The notes under the pieces: model-generated
Databases searched by the model: none
The model's input: only the letters and a program-made list of their open reading frames with translations
What the model was told of the DNA's origin: nothing
Position numbers and translations under genes: made by a program
Source: Candidatus Diapherotrites archaeon CG08_land_8_20_14_0_20_34_12
GTDB lineage: Archaea; Iainarchaeota; Iainarchaeia; Iainarchaeales; 0-14-0-20-34-12
NCBI GenBank assembly: GCA_002779065.1
Contig: PEXL01000059.1
Location: 1 to 17,915, forward strand
DNA length: 17,915 nucleotides
Direction of reading: 5' to 3'
In this document: positions 1-5,331 of the stretch, piece by piece
How the letters are laid out: each line of letters opens with the position of its first letter
Position numbering within the stretch: the stretch's first letter is position 1

Positions 1-167
1 TAATTTCCCACGGTATCTAAAAAAATATATATGTAATAAAAGCATTGGAAATATATTAATATATCCCCAAAAATACGATTATTGACGTTAGTTTATGCCT
101 GCTGAACCCAAACCAATTAAAATACTTGCCCCCTAATTTAATATTCAAAATTAGTGAGAGGATTTGA

Positions 168-407
168 ATGGCAAAAACTACGGTAATATTGGAAAAATTC
201 AAGTGCATTGGCTGCGGAACTTGTGCAGCATTGTGCCCGGAATTTTGGGAACTTGAAGATATGAAAGCAAAATTAAAAGGGAGTAAATTGAAAAACACTT
301 CTGAGGGAGAAATAGAAACACTTGAAAAAGATTTGAATAAGGATCAGTTAAAATGCAACCATGATTGTGAACAAAATTGCCCTGTTGCTTGCATTCAAGT
401 AAAATAA
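168..407 (+). CDS. Ferredoxin, [4Fe-4S] type, 79 aa
   Basis: Small cytosolic electron carrier. The N-terminal motif has Cys13, Cys16, Cys19 and Cys23-Pro, and the C-terminal part has Cys71-Pro. This is the layout of archaeal single-cluster ferredoxins such as that of Pyrococcus furiosus. There Cys11/Asp14/Cys17/Cys56 bind the cluster and Cys21/Cys48 can form a disulfide; Cys23 and Cys63 here fall at equivalent spacing (8 residues before the last ligand). All four cluster ligands are Cys. Two further Cys (67, 75) near the C-terminus are unusual, so a second partial site cannot be excluded. The ATG at 168 is preceded by GAGAGG at 156-161, a reasonable ribosome site. A hairpin followed by T8 lies after the stop. 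The next gene encodes an Fe-S assembly factor, which fits an iron-sulfur context. Confidence 0.9.
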   Translation: MAKTTVILEKFKCIGCGTCAALCPEFWELEDMKAKLKGSKLKNTSEGEIETLEKDLNKDQLKCNHDCEQNCPVACIQVK

Positions 408-423
408 ATCTTTTTTTATGTGA

Positions 424-458
424 GCAGGGCAGTTATGCCTTGCCAATAATTTTTTTTT
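424..458 (+). terminator. Hairpin plus T8 tract between ferredoxin and sufT-like gene
   Basis: Arms GCAGGGCA (424-431) and TGCCTTGC (436-443) form an 8-bp stem with one G-U pair and a GTTA loop. A run of eight T follows at 451-458. It looks like an intrinsic terminator for the ferredoxin message. It ends only 7 nt before the ATG of the next gene, so it may attenuate read-through or control access to that start. Confidence 0.5.
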
Positions 459-465
459 GATTATT

Positions 466-762
466 ATGGTTGATGAGAAATCAGTTCTTGATTCTTTGAA
501 AAATGTTTATGATCCTGAATTAGGAATAAGCATTGTTGACTTGGGATTCATTTACAAAATAGACATTATTAATGAAAAAGTAACTGTTCGCATGACTTTC
601 ACAAGCCCGCATTGTCCATTAAGCGGCATGATTACAGATCAAGTAAAAGAAGCTGTTATGAAAGTTGATGGAGTCAAAGAAGTTAATATTGAACTTGTTT
701 TTGACCCTCCATGGAATCCGAGCATGATGAATGCTGAAATTAGAAAACAATTAGGGGTGTAA
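466..762 (+). CDS. MIP18/SufT (DUF59) family Fe-S cluster assembly factor, 98 aa
   Basis: Member of the DUF59/MIP18 family (SufT, PaaD and MIP18-like proteins), which help mature Fe-S proteins. Visible landmarks are the N-terminal DPELGISIVDLG block, the central TSPHCPLSG block with the conserved Cys, and the C-terminal FDPPWNP motif followed by the typical short tail ending in LGV. Length is normal for a stand-alone domain. The reading frame is open from a TTG at 457, but the ATG at 466 is preferred because family members start close to this point. No strong Shine-Dalgarno is seen, only TTGAT a few nt upstream. It lies between a ferredoxin and a thioredoxin, and its stop is 2 nt before the next ATG, suggesting co-transcription with it. 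Confidence 0.9.
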   Translation: MVDEKSVLDSLKNVYDPELGISIVDLGFIYKIDIINEKVTVRMTFTSPHCPLSGMITDQVKEAVMKVDGVKEVNIELVFDPPWNPSMMNAEIRKQLGV

Positions 763-764
763 AT

Positions 765-1148
765 ATGAAACTAGATTTAATAATTGGTGCAATAATTGTA
801 TTAGTTCTAATATCAATTGCTGGTTTAGTAGTAATGAATATGCTAACTCCAAAAGCAAGCAACGAGAAAATAGCTGATTTTGCAAAATGCTTAACAAGCA
901 AAGGAGCTAAAATGTACGGCACATTTTGGTGCTCACATTGTAAAAGTCAAAAAGAATTATTTGGTGATGCATTTCAATACATTACCTATGTTGAATGTGA
1001 TTTAGGCGGAGGAAAAACCGCACAAGAATGTATTGAAAACAATATAGATGGTTATCCGAGATGGATAATTAACGGAAAACAATATGCAGGAGAACAAACA
1101 TTCCAGGAATTGGCACAAGCAAGTGGCTGCGAACTGAAAACAGAATAG
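765..1148 (+). CDS. Membrane-anchored thioredoxin-like protein (CSHC), 127 aa
   Basis: Residues about 4-27 form one hydrophobic N-terminal anchor, followed by a compact thioredoxin-like domain. The redox motif is FWCSHC (Cys56, Cys59), then Lys and a helix. The segment with YVECD and the later GYPRWIINGK (the cis-Pro region) resembles the thioredoxin domain fused or linked to VKOR-type oxidases. It probably catalyses disulfide exchange outside the cytoplasm. GGGGTG at 754-759 overlaps the previous stop and sits 5 nt before the ATG, so translation is likely coupled to the DUF59 gene. No VKOR or DsbB partner is in the window. Confidence 0.85.
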   Translation: MKLDLIIGAIIVLVLISIAGLVVMNMLTPKASNEKIADFAKCLTSKGAKMYGTFWCSHCKSQKELFGDAFQYITYVECDLGGGKTAQECIENNIDGYPRWIINGKQYAGEQTFQELAQASGCELKTE

Positions 1149-1172
1149 GAATAAATGCTAAAAAAATCAATA

Positions 1173-1382
1173 TTATTTTAAACGCCTTTGCCACTCTACT
1201 TTATCCCACATTCTCTCATGGATATAGTAAATCACAATTGCCACAACAGTAAAAACTATTGTAATAAGGGAGGTTTCAAAGAGATTCTTTGTATAAAACC
1301 AGGATATAAGTGCCAAAGCCGAAGAAGCAAGTACTCGATAAGTAACAGTCTTAGCCAAAGAACGCTTGCATGAATCCTCCAT
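1173..1382 (-). CDS. DUF2061 family small membrane protein, 69 aa
   Basis: Short protein with two hydrophobic segments (about residues 15-33 and 39-55) and the family landmarks RSLAKTVTYRV near the N-terminus and YYIHERMWDKV near the C-terminus. These match the DUF2061 family of predicted membrane proteins, whose function is unknown. CGTGAT lies about 4 nt before the ATG and matches the GTGAT part of the archaeal Shine-Dalgarno sequence. Its 3' end converges on the thioredoxin gene at 765-1148, leaving 24 nt. Confidence 0.8.
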   Translation of the reverse strand: MEDSCKRSLAKTVTYRVLASSALALISWFYTKNLFETSLITIVFTVVAIVIYYIHERMWDKVEWQRRLK

Positions 1383-1426
1383 AAAATCACGTTTAGAATT
1401 AAGGCATCTAGCCTGACTTAAAAGAT

Positions 1427-1449
1427 AAAGAAGAAATTATTTCTTCTTT
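1427..1449 (-). terminator. Palindrome spanning the stop codon of the mini-protein gene
   Basis: AAAGAAGAA and TTCTTCTTT arms flank a 5-nt centre that contains the TAA stop of the gene at 1437-1505. The 3' coding end itself forms one arm of the hairpin. Probable 3'-end structure. A similar stop-spanning hairpin occurs at 9313-9338. Confidence 0.45.
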
Positions 1450-1505
1450 TTGCCTTTCTTTGCTTTTGGTTTCTTTTTTACTCCACCACAACAACAGCAC
1501 GGCAT
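1437..1505 (-). CDS. 22-aa Cys4/Lys-rich mini-protein
   Basis: Reading on the minus strand from ATG at 1505 gives M-P, four consecutive Cys, G-G-V, then a tail of Lys with Pro, Ala and Gly, ending in TAA at 1437. The case for a real gene is strong although it is very short. GGAGGT (1512-1517) lies 6 nt before the ATG, the best Shine-Dalgarno sequence in the window. A TATA-like TATTTAAATA lies at 1551-1560, and a hairpin spans the stop. Function is unknown. Four adjacent Cys could bind a metal (Zn, Fe or Cu) or take part in thiol chemistry. The roughly 13-residue Lys-rich tail should bind nucleic acid or membrane phosphates. Neighbours are a DUF2061 membrane protein and a thioredoxin. I know no named family for it. 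Confidence 0.7.
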   Translation of the reverse strand: MPCCCCGGVKKKPKAKKGKKKK

Positions 1506-1550
1506 AAAATTACCTCCGAAAATTTAGATATAATAGATTAGATTTACTGT

Positions 1551-1560
1551 TATTTAAATA
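1551..1560 (-). promoter_or_regulatory. TATA box for the 22-aa mini-protein
   Basis: TATTTAAATA lies about 50 nt before the ATG at 1505. Transcription starting about 25 nt downstream would give a short leader that includes the GGAGGT ribosome site. Confidence 0.5.
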
Positions 1561-1620
1561 TGTAGTTACAAAAATACAAAATAAATCTCAGGTTATTTGC
1601 TATTAGGATAAAATAGATTT

Positions 1621-2274
1621 TCATTTATTTTCTAAAACAAATTGCTTTAATGCTTCAGCAGACATTTCCCCGCATTTTGCTTTCTTTGTGTTCATTGAAT
1701 AAAATGCAGGCACGCCTAAAAGACCACAATCCCTGGTAATATCTTCAGCATGCAAAGACATTATCTGCTGATTTTTTTCATCATGCCATATTTCTTTCTT
1801 ATCAAAAACATAACCGGTTTCTTTTTCAACCTGCTCAACTATTGGAATCATTTTCTTGCAGTGGGGACATTCTGCCCCATAAAATTCAACAAAAGCAGCA
1901 TTTATATCACAAACTTCTTTGCCTCCTTGAATTACTGTAATCGGGCAATTTTCAGGATGCTGCGGGTCACAGGTACCATAAAGTACTAAATTGTAAGCAC
2001 CTAATGCTAAATATATTGAGCTTACTATCATCAAAACAAGCAGAATCCATGATAAAATTTCAAAGCGCTTATTTACAAAACCTGCCAATCCTTTGTGCCT
2101 TTTGAAAATGTGGGCTACAATATTTGCCCTAATTTTTTTATCTAAAGCAGAATCGCATGGCTTAAAAGTAAGCCTTTTGGTAACACAACCAAAGGATTCT
2201 TTAGCCAATTTTCTGTACTTGACAGAAAATATCCCTAATATTAAAAATACAAAAAATGCTATAACGCAGATCAT
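1621..2274 (-). CDS. Membrane-anchored thioredoxin-like protein (CPHC), 217 aa
   Basis: Residues 1-18 and about 72-95 are hydrophobic and would place residues 19-70 (basic, with Cys30 and Cys40) on the cytoplasmic side and the thioredoxin domain outside. The redox motif is ECPHCKKM (Cys136, Cys139). GVPAF later in the domain supplies the cis-Pro. Extra Cys at 102, 110 and 122 precede the domain. Probable role is extracytoplasmic thiol-disulfide exchange, parallel to the smaller CSHC protein at 765-1148, but the two are not close copies. ATG at 2274 is supported by TTATAAT-like sequence at 2291-2300, implying an almost leaderless mRNA. Confidence 0.8.
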   Translation of the reverse strand: MICVIAFFVFLILGIFSVKYRKLAKESFGCVTKRLTFKPCDSALDKKIRANIVAHIFKRHKGLAGFVNKRFEILSWILLVLMIVSSIYLALGAYNLVLYGTCDPQHPENCPITVIQGGKEVCDINAAFVEFYGAECPHCKKMIPIVEQVEKETGYVFDKKEIWHDEKNQQIMSLHAEDITRDCGLLGVPAFYSMNTKKAKCGEMSAEALKQFVLENK

Positions 2275-2290
2275 AAGCTAATCAAACCCT

Positions 2291-2300
2291 AAATTATAAT
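2291..2300 (-). promoter_or_regulatory. TATA box for the CPHC thioredoxin gene
   Basis: Minus-strand ATTATAATTT is centred about 22-25 nt before the ATG at 2274, the spacing expected for a leaderless archaeal transcript. Confidence 0.4.
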
Positions 2301-2387
2301 AAAGAAGTCGTTTATTTTAAAAATGAATATCCTTAGCAAATCGAACAAAGGATTACAAATAAAAACCGTTCAAAGCAACAAATTAGT

Positions 2388-3191
2388 ATGGGTTTAGTGA
2401 AAAAAAGAACGTCCAGGGCGAATAATCCTAAAAAATGGAAAGAAAGGACGAGAGGAGAGGGGCCTGCTGGCAGAAGCTTATTGAAAAGAGCTTTTCTAAG
2501 ATCACACAGATTTGCCCCTGAACAAACATATGATTATCAAGCATGGTCAACATATGAGAAAGGCGATCCTGATTTCCATGTAGACAGAATAGGCAGGGCT
2601 GCACTTGGGGAGAATGATGAAAGACGCCTCAAAAGAATGGCTGATGCCATTAGATTCAGGGATTCTTTTTACTCCGGGCGAAACAACGTCAAGATAGCAG
2701 AAGGAACTAGGCTATATGAAAGGCTCAGGGAACATTTAAGGGTAAGAAAAGGAGACATACTTGAAGTAACTCTTCCCATAATTGGCCACAGGGCTGGAAA
2801 CATATATGAAGATCTTTATATCTCAGTGAAAAGCCCGCAAGGAAGAGGCCAGATTTTATTTCTTTCACATTCCTTACCTAAAGACAGACGAATATATGGA
2901 GAACTTCATTCAAGGGTAATAGATGCAATAGAAAGAGGCGGAACAAAATTGCTGCCTGTTGAAGTAGAAAGATTTAGGGAAGATACTAGTAAACTTTATG
3001 ATGGCCTAACTAAGCTTGTCAGAGATGTTGGGAAACTTGATGGCGACCGCATAACAGTAAAAGCATCGGGCATAAAAAAGGAATTTGAAGAACCGCCCTA
3101 TTACCGTGAAGTAGCAATTCCTCATTTAATGGGGGTTGCAAATACATTAATTACTGGAAAACGGATTGTAGTTGAAAGGGATATTGAATAA
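2388..3191 (+). CDS. Hypothetical basic, Arg/Lys-rich protein, 267 aa
   Basis: I do not recognise a family. The first 45 residues are strongly basic (KKRTSR, KKWKERTR, RSLLKR), followed by a highly charged, mostly soluble protein with no membrane segment and no Cys. Residues about 115-165 alternate hydrophobic and polar residues (ILEVTLPIIG, EDLYISVKS, GQILFLSHSL), which suggests a beta-rich domain. The rest looks helical. The basic N-terminus suggests nucleic-acid or ribosome binding, which is inference only. It resembles the two proteins at 5694-7086 in having an Arg-rich N-terminal tail, but I see no clear sequence match. A TATA-like ACAAATAAAAA at 2355-2365 fits a leaderless start at the ATG. 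The gene is followed by a T-rich, hairpin-rich stretch. Confidence 0.7.
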   Translation: MGLVKKRTSRANNPKKWKERTRGEGPAGRSLLKRAFLRSHRFAPEQTYDYQAWSTYEKGDPDFHVDRIGRAALGENDERRLKRMADAIRFRDSFYSGRNNVKIAEGTRLYERLREHLRVRKGDILEVTLPIIGHRAGNIYEDLYISVKSPQGRGQILFLSHSLPKDRRIYGELHSRVIDAIERGGTKLLPVEVERFREDTSKLYDGLTKLVRDVGKLDGDRITVKASGIKKEFEEPPYYREVAIPHLMGVANTLITGKRIVVERDIE

Positions 3192-3204
3192 AGAAACAGA
3201 TTCA

Positions 3205-3226
3205 AAACTTTTGCTAAAAAAAGTTT
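3205..3226 (+). terminator. Hairpin downstream of the 267-aa gene, followed by T/C-rich tract
   Basis: AAACTTTT (3205-3212) pairs with AAAAGTTT (3219-3226) around a 6-nt loop. A long T/C-rich tract follows (3234-3285). It lies 14 nt after the stop at 3191 and is a plausible 3' end for that message. Confidence 0.35.
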
Positions 3227-3297
3227 ACCAACAGTTTTCTCTTTCTTTTTTGAATAAAATATTTTTTTTCTCTTTTCTTTTGCATAAAATATTTCCA

Positions 3298-3381
3298 CAT
3301 AAAATTTCTATGAAATTTTATGGGACCAGTAAAATTCTTACGAATTTTACTTGGTTCTTTTCTCTTAGAAAGAGAAAAGAA
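3298..3381. repeat. tRNA-linked palindrome cluster A (three hairpins)
   Basis: Three adjacent palindromes. The first is CATAAAATTTC/GAAATTTTATG (3298-3322, 11 bp, loop TAT). The second is ACCAGTAAAATTC/GAATTTTACTTGGT (3325-3355, one bulged base, loop TTAC). The third is TTCTTTTCTCTT/AAGAGAAAAGAA (3355-3381, 12 bp, loop AGA). The same three modules in the same order stand at 5230-5322. Both copies end a few nt before a minus-strand tRNA 3' end, which is a duplicated fragment here and an intact tRNA-Ser there. No protein is encoded. Confidence 0.8.
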
Positions 3382-3385
3382 AAGA

Positions 3386-3404
3386 TTTGCACGGGACAGG
3401 ATTC
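3386..3404 (-). repeat. Duplicated 3' end of tRNA-Leu (19 nt direct repeat)
   Basis: TTTGCACGGGACAGGATTC at 3386-3404 is identical to 3490-3508. The latter is the end of the intact tRNA-Leu from T-loop base 57 through the acceptor arm. Both copies have the same orientation, 104 nt apart. The fragment stops inside the T-loop, where a 10-bp hairpin (3406-3428) begins. It looks like an attachment-site-type duplication or a relic of a second tRNA copy. Confidence 0.8.
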
Positions 3405-3405
3405 T

Positions 3406-3428
3406 AAACTTTCTTAGGAAGAAAGTTT
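3406..3428. repeat. Perfect 10-bp palindrome abutting the tRNA-Leu fragment
   Basis: AAACTTTCTT (3406-3415) and AAGAAAGTTT (3419-3428) with loop AGG. It begins two bases after the truncated tRNA sequence, so the break in the T-loop coincides with the palindrome. Confidence 0.6.
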
Positions 3429-3469
3429 AATCAAAGAATAATATTTTTTTTATATTAACATACTGTCCT

Positions 3470-3490
3470 AACCATTGCTTCGCAAGGGTT
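3470..3490 (-). other. Hairpin in the tRNA-Leu 3' trailer
   Basis: AACCATTGC (3470-3478) pairs with GCAAGGGTT (3482-3490) with one A-G mismatch and loop TTC. It lies 1 nt beyond the discriminator of tRNA-Leu, so it would fold in the pre-tRNA trailer. It may guide 3' processing or termination. Confidence 0.4.
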
Positions 3491-3491
3491 T

Positions 3492-3611
3492 TGCACGGGA
3501 CAGGATTCGAACCTGCGTAGGCACTAAGCCACCAGATCTTGAGTAAGGCCTGTAATAAGCATTAGAATACTAAATTACATCTGGCCCGGTTGGCCGCTTC
3601 GGTACCCGTGC
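3492..3611 (-). tRNA. tRNA-Leu(CAA) with a 36-nt intron at position 30/31
   Basis: Acceptor arms are GCACGGG (3611-3605) and CCCGTGC (3499-3493), with discriminator A at 3492. The D-stem is CCG/CGG, the long variable arm is TGGC..GCC, the T-stem is GCAGG/CCTGT and the T-loop is TTCGAAT. The anticodon stem CCAGA/TCTGG and loop CTCAAGA form only after removing 3545-3580. That intron is defined by a bulge-helix-bulge: central helix GGCC/GGCC (3583-3586 with 3547-3550), bulges AGA and TTA of 3 nt each, and intron stem TGTAAT/ATTACA. Cutting AG|A and TT|A restores a normal 84-nt type II tRNA with anticodon CAA. No CCA is encoded. A TATA-like box lies at 3639-3646. The exon-side helix outside the central helix is weak, so this is a relaxed motif. 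Confidence 0.9.
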
Positions 3612-3638
3612 AATAGATAAAACTGTTAAGGGAATTAA

Positions 3639-3646
3639 TTATAAAT
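3639..3646 (-). promoter_or_regulatory. TATA box for tRNA-Leu
   Basis: Minus-strand ATTTATAA is centred about 31 nt before the tRNA 5' end, in a 59-nt gap between tRNA-Leu and the YbaK-like gene. Confidence 0.5.
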
Positions 3647-3670
3647 CTTAGCTTTACTTGTGGCTTAAAG

Positions 3671-4162
3671 CTAAGAATATTTTGCTATGTGCTCAAGACG
3701 CGGCTTAACTACTCTTATGTAATCATTCACTTTCAATGCCATTGAACGGTCCAAGCGGGCTGCATTGAAAAATATCTCTTCATTTTTCAATAATGCTGGG
3801 TCAACAATTAACTCCAAATCAGGATTAAAAGAAAATGGAAGAACTGTGCCAACAACACTACCTGCTAGCCTTTCTGCAATTTCCGGATTAGCAAAAGATG
3901 CATAGGTTCCTTGGAATAAGTCTTTAACAGTATTCAAATCTATTTTTGCATCACCAGGTATAACGCCCAAAACATACTTTGTTACTTTCTTTCCAATCTT
4001 CACCATGACAACAATACACTTTGCTGCCTGCGAAACCTTGTTGCCACGCATCGGACTAACAATTTCAGTTCGTCCCTCTGAGGGATGATCAATCAACCTA
4101 TATTCTGCTTTATGTTGATCAAGAAATTCAATGAGTTGAATATAAGTATCGTTCGAGTTCAT
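3671..4162 (-). CDS. YbaK/EbsC-type aminoacyl-tRNA deacylase, 163 aa
   Basis: Member of the YbaK/ProX/INS superfamily, stand-alone editing domains that hydrolyse mischarged tRNA (for example Cys-, Ala- or Ser-tRNA, depending on the subfamily). The N-terminal helix with DQHKAEYRLIDHP is typical of the start of this fold. The QAAKCIVVMV strand carries the conserved Lys (Lys48). Later segments YVLGVIPGDAKID, AGSVVGTVLPFSF and VNDYIRVVKP fit the core. Substrate cannot be told from the sequence. The ATG at 4162 is 7 nt after the carbamate kinase stop, so the two genes are probably one transcript. AAGAT upstream of the ATG is a weak ribosome site. Confidence 0.85.
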   Translation of the reverse strand: MNSNDTYIQLIEFLDQHKAEYRLIDHPSEGRTEIVSPMRGNKVSQAAKCIVVMVKIGKKVTKYVLGVIPGDAKIDLNTVKDLFQGTYASFANPEIAERLAGSVVGTVLPFSFNPDLELIVDPALLKNEEIFFNAARLDRSMALKVNDYIRVVKPRLEHIAKYS

Positions 4163-4169
4163 AAAAATC

Positions 4170-5123
4170 TTATTTCCCTATAATATGAGTTCCTGCTTTT
4201 CCTTCCACTGCTTGCATTAATTTGTCAATAGAAGTAATAATTACCTGCTTTCCGCCTTTTTCCAAAAAATCAATTGCTGCTTCAATTTTTGGACCCATAC
4301 TTCCAGCAGGAAAATGCCCTTGCTTCAAATAATCTTTTGCCTCTTTTACAGTAACCTTATCAAGTGGTTTTTGCTGCGGAGTATTAAAATTTAAACAAAC
4401 CTTTTCTACTCCTGTCAAAATAATTAATTGGTCTGCTCCAATCTGCGAAGCTAAAAGTGCTGATGCCCTGTCTTTATCAACAACACCGTCAATCCCTTCC
4501 AAGCAACCATCTTTTTCATAATAAACCGGCATTCCTCCTCCTCCGCAAACAATCGGGATTATGCCTTTATCCACTAATTCATTAATTGTTTCTTTTTCAA
4601 CAATGTCTTTTGGAATTGGGCTTGGAACTACTCTTCTAAAACCACGGCCGGAATCTTCAATAAAAACCATTTTTTCAGTATTCTCTTTCGTTTTAATTTT
4701 TTCAACCTGCTCTTTAGTATAAAATGGGCCAATTGGTTTGGATGGATTTATTATATTGGAATCTTCTTTATCACAAATAACCTGCGTTAAAATGCAAACT
4801 ATTTTCCGGTTAATGCCATGCTGCTTTAATTTATTCTGCAATGTCTGCTCAATCATATAACCTATTTCTCCTTGCGATTCTGCAACTGCTACCCCTAATG
4901 GGATGTAATATGCTTTATCCAAAGCAGCCTCTGTCCTTATCATAATGTTCCCTACCTGAGGGCCATTTCCGTGGGTAATTGCTAATTTGTATCCTTTTTT
5001 AAGTAAAGGAAGAATTCCTTCAACCGCTGCCCGGGTATTTGCAAATTGTTCATACACTGTGCCATACTGACCTTTTCTAATTAGAGCATTTCCGCCCAAT
5101 GCTAAAACAATTTTATCATTCAT
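4170..5123 (-). CDS. arcC: Carbamate kinase, 317 aa
   Basis: Amino-acid-kinase-fold enzyme that interconverts carbamoyl phosphate + ADP and ATP + carbamate + NH3, usually generating ATP in arginine or agmatine/ureide fermentation. Landmarks are ALGGNAL (8-14), THGNGPQVG (50-58), the CGGGGMPV loop (193-200), VVDKDRASALLA (214-225) and the C-terminal FPAGSMGPK (271-279), all characteristic of ArcC rather than other amino acid kinases. Length is normal. No ornithine carbamoyltransferase or deiminase is nearby. Its leader contains a 12-bp CTTTTC/GAAAAG hairpin (5131-5157) starting 8 nt upstream of the ATG. GGATTGG just before the ATG could act as a ribosome site. Confidence 0.96.
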   Translation of the reverse strand: MNDKIVLALGGNALIRKGQYGTVYEQFANTRAAVEGILPLLKKGYKLAITHGNGPQVGNIMIRTEAALDKAYYIPLGVAVAESQGEIGYMIEQTLQNKLKQHGINRKIVCILTQVICDKEDSNIINPSKPIGPFYTKEQVEKIKTKENTEKMVFIEDSGRGFRRVVPSPIPKDIVEKETINELVDKGIIPIVCGGGGMPVYYEKDGCLEGIDGVVDKDRASALLASQIGADQLIILTGVEKVCLNFNTPQQKPLDKVTVKEAKDYLKQGHFPAGSMGPKIEAAIDFLEKGGKQVIITSIDKLMQAVEGKAGTHIIGK

Positions 5124-5130
5124 GCCAATC

Positions 5131-5322
5131 CTTTTCTTTTTTATAAAAAAAGAAAAGTTTTAGGCCTATTCCAAAATAAAAAACTGAAATAGTTAGCTTT
5201 TCTTTTCTTTCTTTTGATATGCTACATTTCCAAATAAAATTCCAAAAGAATTTTATTGGACCAGTAAAATTCGCAAGAATTTTACTTGGTTCTTTCTTTT
5301 CTTTGCGAAAGAAAAGAAAGAA
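5131..5322. repeat. tRNA-linked palindrome cluster B (four hairpins)
   Basis: The hairpins are CTTTTCTTTTTT/AAAAAAGAAAAG (5131-5157), CCAAATAAAATTC/GAATTTTATTGG (5230-5259), ACCAGTAAAATTC/GAATTTTACTTGGT (5260-5290, loop GCAA) and a perfect 15-bp TTCTTTCTTTTCTTT/AAAGAAAAGAAAGAA (5290-5322, loop GCG). The last three match cluster A in order and stem sequence, with different loops. The cluster ends 9 nt before the 3' end of tRNA-Ser and would lie in its trailer on the minus strand. The first hairpin is also the leader of carbamate kinase. Confidence 0.8.
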
Positions 5323-5331
5323 AAGGTGCAA

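Noticed and set aside
1..167. Left edge as the tail of an upstream gene
   Set aside because: One frame is open from position 2 to a TGA at 83-85, but its translation matches nothing I know and is too short to judge. The region otherwise holds AT-rich, promoter-like sequence before the ferredoxin gene.
56..298. Minus-strand 80-aa ORF
   Set aside because: Mostly antisense to the ferredoxin gene, whose Cys motifs are unambiguous.
724..730. C/D-box guide RNA signatures (ATGATGA) at several places, e.g. 724 and near 9350
   Set aside because: Most lie inside clear coding regions, and I could not pair them with convincing D boxes at guide-RNA spacing.
3386..3404. 3' half of a split (trans-spliced) tRNA
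   Set aside because: The piece is only the last part of the T-arm and acceptor, has no tRNA-like splice helix that I can see, and an intact tRNA-Leu with the same sequence lies next to it.
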